From positions 1-64,000 of the forward strand of contig JBAOIL010000039.1 in NCBI GenBank assembly GCA_037044975.1: a stretch of DNA of 64,000 nucleotides, given 5' to 3'. Numbering within the stretch: position 1 is the first letter of the stretch; each line of letters begins with the position of its first letter. This stretch comes from JADLHS01 sp020848635 (lineage in GTDB: Bacteria > Verrucomicrobiota > Verrucomicrobiia > Limisphaerales > JADLHS01). Under the pieces are notes generated by a model. That model was not told the DNA's origin. It saw only the letters and a program-made list of their open reading frames with translations, and ran no database searches. The translations under genes were made by a program, and so were the position numbers. Of the stretch, positions 8,591-18,417 are shown in pieces.

Positions 8591-9513
8591 GTGAGTGCGC
8601 GCGAGCTGGACCGGGCCGGCATCACCGACCCCGCGCTCCGGGCCTCCTACGAGCGCTGCCGCGAGCTCAACGCCTCCCACGGCAAGACCTACTACCTCGC
8701 CACGCTGCTGCTCCCGCCCGAGAAGCGGCCCTACGTGCACGCGCTCTACGGGTTCGCCCGCTACGCCGACGAGATCGTCGACGACCTGGCCTCGACGCTC
8801 TCCGAGCAGGAGAAGGCCGACTGGCTGGGCCGCTGGGGCGAGCGACGTGCGGCTCGGACGCTCGAGCGACCCTGTCGGCATGGCGCGTGGTCGACACCGT
8901 GCGGCGGTGGGAAATCCCGCTGGAGCACTTCGAGGCGTTCCTGCACTCGATGCGCATGGACCTCACCGTCACCGAGTACGCGACCTTCGACGACCTCTAC
9001 GAGTACGTCTACGGCTCCGCCGCGGTCATCGGGCTGCAGATGGTGCCGATCCTCGAGCCGCTGGACCCGCTGGCCGTACGACCGCGCGAAGGACCTCGGC
9101 GTGGCCTTCCAGCTGGCCAACTTCGTGCGCGACGTCGGCGAGGACCTCGAGCGCGGCCGGGTGTACCTGCCCGTTGGACGAGCTGGCCGTGCACGGAGTG
9201 ACGCCGAGCCGACCTCGAGCGCCGGCGTGGTCGCCGCCCGGCCTGCGTCAAGGCCGCCCTGGCGCGAGCAGATCGCGCGGGTGCGCGGCGCCTGGAAGAG
9301 GCCTCCCGCGCAGGGCATCGCGATGCTGCACCCCGACGTCGCAGCCGTGCATCGAGGCCGCGCGCGTCCTCGACTGCGGCATCGTCGACGAGGTGGAGGC
9401 CCTCGACTTCGAGGTCTTCGCCCACCGGGCCACCGTGCCGGTGCGCCGCCGCCTCGCGGTGGCCGGGCCCGCCGGGGTCCGTGCCGTGCGCGCCCGCCGC
9501 GCGGCCAGCCTGA
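8591..9513 (+). CDS. crtB: Phytoene/squalene synthase family protein (frameshifts)
   Basis: Head-to-head condensation of two GGPP (or FPP) to phytoene or squalene. The GTG at 8591 gives 'VSARELDRAGITDPALRASY'. Family motifs: 'HGKTYYLATLLLPPEKRP', the first Asp motif 'YGFARYADEIVDD', and the second site 'FQLANFVRDVGEDLERGRVY'. Later come 'GIAMLHP' and 'VPVRRRLAVAGPA'. About six +1 insertions lie between 8840 and 9360. The stop is uncertain; a TGA at 9511 just before the hairpin terminator is the most likely end. It is divergent from the RNase gene, with start codons only 18 bp apart. Confidence 0.8.
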
Positions 9514-9525
9514 TCCTGGAACGGC

Positions 9526-9558
9526 AACGCCCCGCCCCCCGTCAGGGGGCGGGGCGTT
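9526..9558. terminator. Bidirectional hairpin terminator
   Basis: A perfect 14-bp inverted repeat (AACGCCCCGCCCCC and its complement) with a 5-base loop lies between the convergent crtB and the membrane-protein gene that ends at 9564. Confidence 0.75.
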
Positions 9559-9563
9559 CGACG

Positions 9564-10141
9564 TCAGGCGGTGATCAGACCGCGACCGGCTCGCGCGGTG
9601 TCGACGGCGAAGACGGCCTCGTCGGCGCGGCGTGCGGCGCAGGTGCACCAGGCCGAGGATGGCCAGCACGAGCGAGCACGGCGGAGGCACCGAACATCGC
9701 CCAGGCGGCGATGGTCGCGATGGTGCCGAAGATGGAGAAGGCGTAGGCGTTCAGGAGCATGCCGCGCAGGGTCTCGCCCATGAAGAGGGTCTGGCGCTGC
9801 TGGGCGAGGGTCTCGTCCTTCATGCCGCCCTCGATCCACTCGCCGCTGACCTGGGAGTAGGTCTTGCCGTCGGCGACCTCGCTCAGGTGGGAGGCGATGA
9901 CGTCGGAGAAGGCCTTGGCCTGCTCGCCGGTCGTGACCTGCTGGCCCGCGTACTGCTGAGCCGATTCCGGCAGCGTGGAGGCGTCGGCGGCGAAGCTGAT
10001 GTTCTGCGCGGCGAGCTGGTCGTGGACGGTCGTGGTGGCGAAGCTCCCGCCCCAGAGCAGCAGCCCACCGGCGACGGCGAAGACGACGGCCAGCACGAAG
10101 CCGGTGATCGAGAGGATGGTGTCGAGGCTGCGGCGGCTCAT
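9564..10141 (-). CDS. Predicted membrane protein, unknown function (frameshifted 3' end)
   Basis: ATG at 10141 gives 'MSRRSLDTILSITGFVLAVV', an N-terminal membrane helix. An extracytoplasmic domain of about 100 residues follows ('TLPESAQQYAGQQVTTGEQA', 'HLSEVADGKTYSQVSGEWI'), then two helices ('MLLNAYAFSIFGTIATIAAW' and a repaired 'LVLAILGLVHL'). The C-terminus in the corrected frame is 'DEAVFAVDTARAGRGLITA', stopping at 9564. No enzymatic motif seen. It resembles conserved actinobacterial proteins, but I cannot name a role. Confidence 0.6.
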
Positions 10142-10291
10142 GGTGTGCTCCTGGCTCGTGGACTGTGGTTGAGTCTTCAACCACCACTCAGCCGTGCCAC
10201 CGGCGCGGCGGGGCGCGGCGCCGCCGTCCGACCCCACCTCGCGCGGCCTACGTCCCGCGGACGCCGGGACCACCGGACAGGCCGCAGAGCC

Positions 10292-11268
10292 TCAGCCGCG
10301 CTCGTCGGCCGGGATCCGTCCCAGCCGGCCGGCCTCGAAGTCCTCGAACGCCTCGATGAGCTGCTCGCGCGTGTTCATGACGAAGGGGCCGTACCAGGCG
10401 ACCGGCTCGCGGATCGGCTTGCCGCCCAGCACGAGCACCTCGAACGCCGGGTGCCGCGACTCCTGCGCCGCGTCGGCCGACACCGAGAGGTGGCCGCCGG
10501 GACCCATCGACCGCGAGCTGGCCCGTGCGCACCGGGTGCGCGTCGGGTCCCACGGTGCCGGCGCCGGCGAGCACGTAGACCAGCGCGTTGTGGTCCGGCC
10601 GACCACGGCAGCGTCCAGCCGCGCGCCCGGGCGACACGGTGGCGTGCACGTAGGTGATCGGCGTGTGGGTCGATGCCCGGCCCCGCGTGGCCGTCGAGCG
10701 CGCCGGCGATGACGCGCACGAGCGCACCGCCGTCGTCGCTGACGCAGCAGGCGTCAGCCGGTCGCCGAGGATGTCCTGGTAGCGCGGCGTCGATCATCTT
10801 CGCCGACGACGGCAGGTTCGACCCACAGCTGCGATGCCGTGGAAGAGCCCGCCGGTCATCACCAGCTCCTCCGGCGGCGTCTCGATGTGCAGGATGCCGG
10901 CTGCCCGCGGTCATCCACTGGGTGTCGCCGCTGCGCGATGACGCCGCCGCCGCCGATGGAGTCGCGGTGCTCGAACGCGCCGTCGATGATGTAGGTGACC
11001 GTCTCGAAGCCGCGGTGCGGGTGCCAGGGGGTGCCCTTGGGCTCGCCCGGCGCGTAGTCGACCTCGCCCATCTGGTCCATCATGGATGAACGGGTCGAGG
11101 CAGCCGGGCGTCGATGCCGGCGAAGGCCCGGCGCACCGGGAAACCCTCCCCCTCGACGCCGCTCGGCGCGCTGGTGACGCTGACGACGCCGCGCTCGCGC
11201 GAGGACGCCGGGTCAGGGCGCGTGATGGCCGGCAGGACGAGGACGTCGTCGACGGTGACGGCGGGCAC
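10292..11268 (-). CDS. Pirin family protein (frameshifts)
   Basis: Bicupin metal-binding protein; some members are quercetinases or transcription cofactors. In the repaired order I see 'AVTVDDVLVLPAITRPDP', 'LDPFIMMDQMGEVDYAPGEP', the metal-site block 'TPWHPHRGFETVTYIIDGAF', 'EHRDSIGGGGVIA', 'GILHIETPPEELVMTGGLFH', 'LWVNLPSSAKMI' and the C-terminal 'EPVAWYGPFVMNTREQLIEA'. The GTG at 11268 is chosen because a GGAGG Shine-Dalgarno lies about 8 bp before it. Frameshifts cluster at about 10,500-10,900 and 11,085. Confidence 0.85.
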
Positions 11269-11377
11269 GGGGCTACCTCCGGGGGGTCGAAGTCCGACGC
11301 GGGGGCGTCGTCGTGTCTCAACGCTGCCGCACGCCGGGCATTCCCGCGACCCCGGGCACGTCGTCGCGGGCGCGATG

Positions 11378-11998
11378 TCACTCGAACCGCGCCGGGTCAC
11401 CCGCACCGACGCGCACGACGACCGGCTCGCCGCCGGTGAGGTCGACGACCGTGGTCGGCTCGATGCCGCACGGTCCGGCGTCGACGACGAGGTCGATGTC
11501 CTGACCGATGCGCTCCTGGACCTGCCAGGCCTCGGTCGGGGTGTCGTCGTCGCCGGGGAGCAGCAGCGTGCTGGTGAGCATGGGCTCGCCGAGCTCGGCC
11601 AGGATCGCCTGCGCCACCGGGTGGGCGGGGATGCGCACCCCGACGGTGCGCTTCTTGGGGTGCTGCAGCCGGCGCGGCACCTCGCGAGTGGCCGGCAGCA
11701 CGAAGGTGTAGGGCCCCGGCGTCGCGGCCTTGACCGAACGGAAGACCGCGTTGCTCACCTCGACGACGTGGCCCAGGTCGCTGAAGTCGCGGCACAGCAG
11801 GGTGAAGTCGTGCCGCTCGTCGAGGTGGCGGATCGCCCGGATGCGGTCGACCGCGGTGTGCGAGCCGATGGCAGCCCCGAGGGCGTAGCACGAGTCGGTG
11901 GGATAGGCGATGAGCCCGCCGGCGCGCAGCACCTCGACGACCTGCGCCACCAGCCGTGGCTGCGGGTCGCGCGGGTGGATCTCCACCACGGTCGCCAT
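11378..11998 (-). CDS. YciO/Sua5/YrdC family L-threonylcarbamoyladenylate synthase-like protein
   Basis: The family makes the threonylcarbamoyl-AMP used for tRNA t6A; the YciO branch is of less certain function. Intact 206-residue frame: 'GGLIAYPTDSCYALGAAIGS', 'RHDFTLLCRDFSDLGHVVEV', 'GPYTFVLPATREVPRRLQHP', 'RTVGVRIPAHPVAQAIL' and 'VVDAGPCGIEPTTVVDLTGG'. The pattern K-T-V-G-V-R near the nucleotide site is present with Arg for Lys. The opening 'ATVVEIHPRDPQPRLV' looks more YciO-like than TsaC. It lies 9 bp downstream of the lycopene cyclase gene crtYd on the same strand. Confidence 0.82.
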   Translation of the reverse strand: MATVVEIHPRDPQPRLVAQVVEVLRAGGLIAYPTDSCYALGAAIGSHTAVDRIRAIRHLDERHDFTLLCRDFSDLGHVVEVSNAVFRSVKAATPGPYTFVLPATREVPRRLQHPKKRTVGVRIPAHPVAQAILAELGEPMLTSTLLLPGDDDTPTEAWQVQERIGQDIDLVVDAGPCGIEPTTVVDLTGGEPVVVRVGAGDPARFE

Positions 11999-12007
11999 AG
12001 GGCCACC

Positions 12008-12393
12008 CTACGAGCGGAACCACCGGCGCGGGGGGCCGGCGTAGGGCGTGCGCTCCACTCCGCGCCTGCCCCACCACACCCACATCACCAGGGTGAGCAC
12101 CACCAGAGCGAAGCCGAAGAGCAGGTCCTCCACCGGGGCGAAGGCGATGCCGTCCGTCGCCGAGGAACGGCGGCGGCCCTTGGCTCGGCGTGGTGGAGCC
12201 GATGATCGCCTCGCCGTCGTAGCGCACGATCGCGAAGCCGGTGAGCACGCCGTTGGTGAGCAGCTGGAAGCCGACGATGATCGCGTAGGCGGTCCAGAAG
12301 ACCCGGCGGGTGAGCAGCCGGGTGCGCAGCACGGCGAGGTCGAGGACGACGACCGCCACGCACGCCGAGCAGCGCCAGCGCCGTGTAGCTCAC
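12008..12393 (-). CDS. crtYd: Lycopene cyclase subunit, CrtYd-like (frameshift)
   Basis: One half of the heterodimeric membrane lycopene cyclase of actinobacteria, usually about 110 residues with three helices. The GTG at 12393 gives 'VSYTALALLGV', then 'RTRLLTRRVFWTAYAIIVGF', 'TGFAIVRYDGEAIIGSTTPS' and, after repair, 'FAPVEDLLFGFALVVLTLVM', ending '-PPRRWFRS'. The P-x-E-D-L-L/F motif is typical. It overlaps the CrtYc stop by 4 bp (GTGA), so the two halves are translationally coupled. Confidence 0.78.
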
Positions 12394-12793
12394 GAGGCCT
12401 CCTGCGTCGGCGCTGCCTGCGGGGCTGCCTCGTCCACGCGGACGCCGTCCACCACCTCGCCGGGCGCCTCGTCGCCGACCTCCCAGCGCTTGACCGCGCG
12501 CACGGCCTCCAGCGAGAGCACCGCGCAGACCGGGATCACGACGAAGAAGAGCAGCTCGTCGAGCGGCAGGTCGCCAGGCAGCACCACGCCCGTCGTGCGG
12601 TACGGGTCGAACCACCAGTGGCCCGAGGCGATGGCGTAGAGGTCCCAGACGACGAAGACGACGAGCACCGGCAGCCAGGGCCAGCAGCAGCCGCCGCCAC
12701 CGCCGGTAGACGCGGGTGCGCAGCAGCACCTCCAGCCACGGCGGTGCCGACGAGGCAGAAGACGAGCACGCCGACGTAGGCGAGACGGCTCAC
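12390..12793 (-). CDS. crtYc: Lycopene cyclase subunit, CrtYc-like (frameshift)
   Basis: Partner of CrtYd in the heterodimeric cyclase. GTG at 12793: 'MSRLAYVGVLVFCLVGTA', then (repaired) 'PWLEVLLRTRVYRRWRRLLL', 'VVFVVWDLYAIASGHWWFDP', 'TTGVVLPGDLPLDELLFFVV' and a charged C-terminal tail. The P-L-(D/E)-E-L-L-F-F motif is the family hallmark. The start overlaps the thiE stop by 4 bp, giving a thiE-crtYc-crtYd chain. One insertion near 12,735. Confidence 0.8.
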
Positions 12794-13552
12794 GCGGGCG
12801 CCTCCGACGTCACGGTCCCGGCGCCGGCCGCCTCACGCAGCCGCCGGGCCAGGTCGGTCGCGGCGGCGTGCGGGTCGTGGGCCTCGGTGAGCGGCGCGGA
12901 CGACGACGATGCGCCGTGCGCCTGCCTCGAGCACCTCGTCGAGCCGCTCGGCGTCGATGCCGCCGATGGCGAACCACGGCCGCGAGATGCCCTGTGCCGC
13001 AGTCCAGGACGCGATGTGACGCACGAGGTCGAGACCCGGCGCGGGGCGTCCCGGCTTCGTCGGGCGTCGGCCAGCAGGGGCCGACGGCCACGTAGTCGGC
13101 GCCCTCCTCGACCAGCGCGGCCTGCGACTCGTGCGCGGCGTGCGAGGAGCGGCCCGACCAGCGGCCCGGCGCCGATGATCGCGCGGGCGAGCGGCACCGG
13201 CAGGTCGTCCTGGCCCAGGTGCAGCACCGGCGGCCCGCGCCGCGTGGGCGACGTCGGCGCGGTCGTTCACCGACCACAGCGCCCCGTGCCGTCGGGCGGC
13301 GGCGCGCACGACGTCGAGCACCTCCAGCTCCTGGCGGGCCTCGAGCCCCTTGTCGCGCAGCTGCACGATGTCGACGCCGCCGGCGAGCACGGCGTCGAGG
13401 AACTCCGCGAGGTCGCCGCGCTCGCGGCGCGCGTCGGTGCACAGGTAGAGCCGGGCACCGGCCAGCTGCGCGACGAGCGCGTCGTGGGCGGCAGCAGGGT
13501 CGTGCCCCGCCGTGGCGACGGCCGGCCCGTGGAGCGCGCCGGGGCGGCTCAT
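12790..13552 (-). CDS. thiE: Thiamine-phosphate synthase (frameshifts)
   Basis: TIM-barrel enzyme joining the pyrimidine (HMP-PP) and thiazole (THZ-P) moieties. Seen in order: 'ARLYLCTDARRERGDLAEFL', 'GGVDIVQLRDKGLEARQELE', 'HGALWSVNDRADVA', 'VLHLGQDDLPVPLARAII', 'EEGADYVAVGPCWPT' and 'ISRPWFAIGGIDAERLDEVL'. The ATG at 13552 overlaps the stop of the upstream oxidase gene (ATGA). Frameshifts are near 13,050, 13,160 and 13,245. It is on the strand opposite to the riboswitch-controlled thiOSG genes 0.5 kb away. Confidence 0.87.
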
Positions 13553-14019
13553 GAGGCTGCCTGCTTGCGGTGGTCCCACGACACCACGCGGTCGACGTGC
13601 AGCCGCATCGCCCGCTGCTTGGGCGCCTTCGCGCGGTAGCCCTCGCGGGCGGCGGCGGCGTGGGCGGGGTCCATGCCCTCGTACTTGACCATGAGCCCGG
13701 CGAAGACGTCGCAGATGCGCTCGACGTCGTCGACCAGCTCCATGCGCCCGGTGAGCTGGACGCCGCGCAGCTCGGCGTAGCGGGCGCCGTCCTCGACGAG
13801 CACCGACGCGCGCGGGTCGCGGGCCAGGTTGATCACCTTCTGCGAGGCCGCGTAGCTGCGCATCCACACGGTGCCCTCGTCGTCGACGACGTACCACATG
13901 CCCACGGGGTCGGGGTATCCGTCGGGACCGAGCGTGACGAGCACGGCGGTGCCGCCCTCGCGGAGGTAGGCCTCGACCTCCTCGGGACTCATCGTGATGG
14001 CGGCGCGCTGGTGGCTCAT
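13549..14019 (-). CDS. Pyridoxamine 5'-phosphate oxidase-like (split-barrel flavin) protein
   Basis: Intact 156-residue frame of the PNPOx-like/F420-dependent reductase fold: 'AITMSPEEVEAYLREGGTAV', 'TLGPDGYPDPVGMWYVVDDE', 'VWMRSYAASQKVINLARDPR' and 'ASVLVEDGARYAELRGVQLT'. Actinobacterial members bind FMN, F420 or haem; the cofactor cannot be told here. ATG at 14019 is preferred over an upstream in-frame start, as that would run into the riboswitch region. It leads the thiE-crtYc-crtYd chain. Confidence 0.75.
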   Translation of the reverse strand: MSHQRAAITMSPEEVEAYLREGGTAVLVTLGPDGYPDPVGMWYVVDDEGTVWMRSYAASQKVINLARDPRASVLVEDGARYAELRGVQLTGRMELVDDVERICDVFAGLMVKYEGMDPAHAAAAREGYRAKAPKQRAMRLHVDRVVSWDHRKQAAS

Positions 14020-14056
14020 GGCACCCATCCTGCCCGCCCGACGTAGAGTGGGCCCA

Positions 14057-14144
14057 CCACGGGAGCCCGGCGCCACCGGGCTGAGAGGGAGGCTGAGCGC
14101 CTCCGACCGTCGCACCTGATCCGGGTCATGCCGGCGAAGGGAGT
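14057..14144 (+). promoter_or_regulatory. TPP riboswitch (THI element)
   Basis: The conserved thi-box features are legible: 'GGGCTGAGAGGGAGGC' (with the CUGAGA core) in the 5' half, and 'ACCTGATCCGGGTCATGCCG' followed by 'GCGAAGGGAG' in the 3' half. It ends about 9 bases before the thiO GTG, so it probably acts by occluding ribosome binding when TPP is bound. Confidence 0.95.
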
Positions 14145-14152
14145 GTCACCAC

Positions 14153-15320
14153 GTGACCAGCCCCCGCACCACCCACGACGTCGTCGTCGTCGGTGCCGGC
14201 GTCATCGGCACGGCCGTGGCCCGGGCGTGCGCGCAGCGCGGCCTCGACGTGGCACTGCTCGACCCGCGCCCCGGCACGGGCGCGTCGTACGCCGCCGCCG
14301 GGATGCTCGCCCCCGCGACGGAGGCCCACGTCGGCGAGGAGTCGCTGCTCGGCCTGGGCCTGGCCTCGGCGTCCCGCTGGCCGGCCTTCGCCGCCGCCCT
14401 CACCGCGGAGACCGGCGCCGACACCGGCTGGAGCGATGCCGGCACGGTCATGGTCGCCGCCGACGCCGACGACAAGCGCGTGCTCGCGCAGCTGCACGAC
14501 TTCCAGACCTCGCTGGGCCTGGGCACCGAGCGCCTCACCTCCCGCGAGGTGCGCACGCTCGAGCCGCTGCTGTCCCCCGAGGTGGTGGGCGGGCTGTCGG
14601 CCCCCGCCGACCACTCCGTCGACAACCGCCGCCTCATGGCCGTGCTCGCGACCTCGGCCGCCGACGCGGGCACCACGCAGGTGCGCGGCTGGGTGCGGGG
14701 CCTGCTCCTCGACGACGACGGCTCGCGCGCCGTGGGCGTCGTCCTCGACGACGGACGCACCATCGGCGCCGGCACGGTCGTGCTCGCCGGCGGGGCGAGG
14801 TCGGGCCTGCTCGAAGGCCTGCCGGACGGCGCGCTGCCGCCCGGTGCGCCCGGTCAAGGGGCAGATCCTGCGGCTGCGCAGCACCGCCGACACCGGCCGC
14901 GTGCTGCACCGCACCGTGCGCGCCTTCGTCCACGGCGCCTCGGTCTACCTCGTGCCGCGCGCCGACGGCGAGGTGGTCGTCGGCGCCACGATGGAGGAGC
15001 GCGGCTTCGACGACACCGTCACGGCGGGCGGCATGTGGGAGCTGCTGCGCGACGCCCGCGTCGTGCTGCCGGTCGTCACCGAGCTCGAGCTCGTCGAGGC
15101 CTGGGCGGGGTTGCGACCGGCCACTCCCGACAACCTGCCGCTCATCGGCGCCAGCGCCCTCGACGGCCTGGTGCTGGCGACCGGCCACGGCCGCAACGGC
15201 ATCCTGCTGGCCCCGCTGACCGCCGACGCGGTGGCCTCGCTCGTCGCCGACGGCGCCGCCCTGCCCGAGGTGGCCGCCGCCGACCCGCGCCGGTTCGAGG
15301 CCGTGCGGAGCGCGCGGTGA
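14153..15320 (+). CDS. thiO: Glycine oxidase ThiO (one frameshift)
   Basis: FAD enzyme oxidising glycine to the imine used for thiazole formation. N-terminal dinucleotide fold 'HDVVVVGAGVIGTAVARACA', then 'GASYAAAGMLAPATEAHVGE' and 'PLLSPEVVGGLSAPADHSVD'. After a +1 insertion near 14,846 the second frame gives 'GQILRLRSTADTGRVLHRTV', 'VYLVPRADGEVVVGATMEER', 'EAWAGLRPATPDNLPLIG' and 'GHGRNGILLAPLTADAV'. It sits directly behind the riboswitch, and its stop overlaps the thiS start (GTGA). Confidence 0.92.
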
Positions 15321-15529
15321 GCGCCGTCGTCGCGGTGCGGCTCAACGGCGAGCCGCGCGACCTCGCTGCCGGAGCCACCGTGGCCGATGCGGTGGCCGCC
15401 CTCACCGCCGCCGGCACCGGCATCGCCGTCGCCGTCAACGAGGACGTCGTGCCCCGCTCCCGCTGGGCCGAGCAGGTGCTCGCCGAGGGCGACCGCGTCG
15501 AGGTGCTCACCGCCGTGCAGGGAGGCTGA
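15317..15529 (+). CDS. thiS: Sulfur carrier protein ThiS
   Basis: Ubiquitin-like carrier whose C-terminal thiocarboxylate donates sulfur to thiazole synthesis. 70 residues: 'VAVRLNGEPRDLAAGATVAD' through 'GIAVAVNEDVVPRSRWAEQV' to the diagnostic C-terminal Gly-Gly ('-LTAVQGG'). GTG start overlaps the thiO stop. Confidence 0.95.
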   Translation: MSAVVAVRLNGEPRDLAAGATVADAVAALTAAGTGIAVAVNEDVVPRSRWAEQVLAEGDRVEVLTAVQGG

Positions 15530-15530
15530 G

Positions 15531-16353
15531 GTGGAGCTGTCCGTGCTGCCCGGGATCGCGGTCGAGGACGCCGGGCACCTCGTCGACCCGCTCGTCATCG
15601 CCGGGCGGGCCTTCGGCTCGCGGCTGGTCATGGGCACCGGCGGGCTGGCCAACCTCGACCTGCTCGAGCAGGCGCTGCTGGCCAGCGGCACCGAGCTCAC
15701 CACCGTCGCGATGCGCCGCGTCGACCCGCGCGCGAGCGGCTCCGTGCTCGACGTGCTGGCCCGCCAGGGCATCGGCGTGCTGCCCAACACCGCCGGCTGC
15801 TACACCGCGCAGGAGGCCGTGCTCACCGCGCGGCTGGGCCGCGAGGCGCTGGGCACCCCGTGGGTCAAGCTCGAGGTGGTGGCCGACGAGCGCACCCTGC
15901 TGCCCGATCCCGTGGAGCTCCTCGACGCGGCCGAGCGCCTCGTCGACGACGGGTTCGTCGTCCTGCCGTACACCACCGACGACCCGGTGCTGGCCCGACG
16001 GCTCGAGGCCGTCGGGTGCGCCGCGGTGATGCCGCTCGGGGCGCCGATCGGGTCGGGGATGGGCATCCGCAACCCCCACAACCTGCGCCTCATCGTGGAG
16101 TCCGCCGGCGTGCCGGTGATCCTCGACGCGGGGGTGGGCACCGCCAGCGACGCGGCCCTGGCCCTGGAGCTCGGTCTCGACGCGGTGCTGCTGGCCTCGG
16201 CCGTCACCCGGGCCGACGACCCCGTGGCGATGGCCGAGCGCCATGGCGCTGGCCGTGCGCGCCGGGCGGCTGGCCCACGGGGCCGGGCGCATCCCCGTGC
16301 GGGAGTTCGCCCGGGCCTCCAGCGCCCACGAGGGCCGCGGCGACTGGTCCTGA
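15531..16353 (+). CDS. thiG: Thiazole synthase ThiG (one frameshift)
   Basis: TIM-barrel enzyme building the thiazole phosphate from DXP, ThiS thiocarboxylate and dehydroglycine. 'PLVIAGRAFGSRLVMGTGGL', 'TVAMRRVDP' in place of the usual R-R-x-N, 'GVLPNTAGCYTAQEAVLTAR', the DXP Schiff-base Lys in 'WVKLEVVADERTLLPDPVEL', 'VMPLGAPIGSGMGIRNP' and 'VILDAGVGTASDAALALELG'. An inserted C at about 16,239 shifts the last 40 codons; repaired, they read 'MALAVRAGRLAHGAGRIPVR'. The GTG at 15531 follows the thiS stop by 1 bp. No thiF is seen in the window. Confidence 0.93.
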
Positions 16354-16418
16354 GCAGCGGCCCGGCCCCGCGCGTCGGGAGCCGGGGGCCCGGCGCGGCG
16401 AACGTAGACTCTGCGACC

Positions 16419-18361
16419 GTGGAGACCCAGGTGCGCGATCCCCTGGTCGGCCGTGTGGTCGACGGGCGCTACCGCATCGACGCCCTGCTGGCCCGCGGCG
16501 GCATGGCCACGGTGTTCGTGGCCACCGACCTGCGCCTGGACCGCACGGTCGCCCTGAAGATCATGCACCGGACCCTGGCCGAGGACCCCGGGTTCGTCTC
16601 CCGCTTCGAGCGGGAGGCCCGCGCCGCGGCCCGGCTCTCGCACCCCCACGTCGTGCAGGTGCACGACCAGGGCGAGGACGGCGACCTGGTCTTCCTCGTC
16701 ATGGAGTACGTGCCCGGCCGCACGCTGCGCGACGTGCTGCGCGAGCACGGCCGGCTGACCCCCTCGCAGGCCCTCGTCGTGCTCGACCCGGTGCTCGAGG
16801 CCCTCGAGGCCGCGCACCGGGCCGGCTTCGTCCACCGCGACGTCAAGCCCGAGAACGTCCTCATCGCCGACAACGGCGGGGTCAAGGTGGCCGACTTCGG
16901 CCTGGCCCGCGCCATCGCCGCCTCCACGACGAGCGCGGCGACCCAGGGCGTGCTCATCGGCACGGTGGCCTACCTGTCCCCCGAGCAGGTCGAGCGCGGC
17001 GTCGCCGACGCCCGCAGCGACGTCTACGGCGCCGGGATCCTGCTCTTCGAGATGCTCACCGGCAGCGTCCCCCACGCCGGTGAGACCCCGCTGGCCGTGG
17101 CCTACCAGCACGTGAACGCCGACGTCCCCGTGCCCTCGACCGTCGTGCCCAGCACGCCGGCGGCGGTGGACGACCTGGTGCGCCGCGCCACCCGCCGCGA
17201 CCCCGATGACCGGTTCCACGACGCCTCGACCTTCCTCGCCGCGGTGCACCAGGCCCAGGACTCGCTGCCCGCGCCCGCGCCGTTCGAGCGCGGGCACGAC
17301 ACCGTCGTGGTGACCCCGCCGGGCACCGGTGGTCCCACGACCGACGAGCTGCCCGACGTGCCGCTGGTCGCGAGCCTGGCCGCTGCGGGTGCCGCCGCCC
17401 CGCCGAAGCCGGGCGCCCCGCCGCGACCCGGCGGCGCCGCGCCCCGGCGGCGCAGGCGGTGGCCGCGCGTGCTCGGCGTCCTGCTCGTGCTGCTGGCCGT
17501 CGCGGGCGTCGCCTCCGGCGCGCTGGTACCTCGGCTCGGCCCGCTACACCCAGGTCCCCGGGGTCGTCGGGCCTCGACGAGGCTGCCGCCGAGGCCACGC
17601 TCGCGGCGTCCGACCTCGGCCTCGAGGTGACCGCGCGCGAGTTCAGCGAGACGGTCAAGGCCGGCCGGGTGATCTCCACCGACCCGCCCGGGGGCACCGA
17701 CGCCCGCAAGGGCAGCGCGGTGGGCGCGGTGATCTCCAAGGGCCCCGAGCGCTACGCCGTGCCGAGCCTGGCGGGGCAGTCGGTGGCCGACGCCACCGCG
17801 CTGCTCGCCGACAACTCGCTGAAGGTCGCGAGCACCAAGGCCGTCTACGACGAGAAGATCGACAAGGGATTCGTCGTCTCGACCGACCCCAAGAGCGGCA
17901 CGCTGCTGAAGAAGAGCACCCCGGTCGTGCTGCTGGTCTCCAAGGGCCCCAAGCCGGTGCCGGTGCCTGCCGTGAAGGGCAAGAGCCTCGACGACGCCCG
18001 CGCGGCGCTGGAGAAGGCCGGGCTCAAGGTCGCCGTCAACGAGGACTACTCGACCTCCGTCGCCGAGGGCAAGGTCATCTCGGCCACGCCCAAGGCCGGC
18101 ACCGAGCTGGCACCGGGGCACCACGGTGACCCTGCTGGTCTCCAAGGGCCCGCCCCCGGTGCAGGTGCCCAACGTCGTGGACCGCGACCGCGAGACCGCG
18201 ATCCGGCTGCTCGAGGAGGCCGGGCTGCGGGTGAGCATCGAGGAGCCCCTCGGCGTGACCCCGCTGAACCGGGTGCTCAGCCAGGACCCGGAGGGCGGCA
18301 CGACGGTGCCCCAGGGCACGACGGTGACGATCCAGATCGTGCTGATCGCCTCATCGTGTAA
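16419..18361 (+). CDS. PASTA-domain Ser/Thr protein kinase (frameshifts)
   Basis: Hanks-type transmembrane kinase sensing peptidoglycan fragments in actinobacteria. Kinase domain (residues ~10-275): G-loop 'LARGGMATVFVATDLRLDRT', catalytic Lys in 'VALKIMHR', 'FVHRDVKPENVLIADNGGVK', 'VADFGLARAIA', 'GTVAYLSPEQVERGVADARS'. A Pro/Ala-rich juxtamembrane linker and one helix ('VLGVLLVLLAVAGVASGA') follow, then at least four PASTA repeats marked by 'TDPPGGT', 'STDPKSGTLLKKSTPVVLLV', 'ATPKAGTELAPG' and 'QDPEGGTTVPQGTTVTIQI'. Frameshifts are near 17,527, 17,570 and 18,119, plus one at the extreme 3' end. The likely stop (TAA 18359) overlaps the iron box. GTG start in frame with the G-loop. Confidence 0.9.
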
Positions 18362-18377
18362 GGTGAGGCTTACCTCA
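18359..18377. promoter_or_regulatory. DtxR/IdeR-type iron box
   Basis: TAAGGTGAGGCTTACCTCA matches the 19-base IdeR/DtxR consensus at 15 positions and is strongly dyad-symmetric. It lies ~40 bp before bfd and ~240 bp before the bacterioferritin gene. In actinobacteria IdeR activates or represses iron-storage genes through such sites. No regulator gene is in the window. Confidence 0.75.
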
Positions 18378-18417
18378 CCGACGGGTGAGGACGCCGACCC
18401 GCCGGAGGGCCTGCCCC

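Noticed and set aside
15507..17297. A 596-residue antisense frame over thiG and the kinase
   Set aside because: Codon-mirrored shadow of intact, well-identified genes on the + strand.
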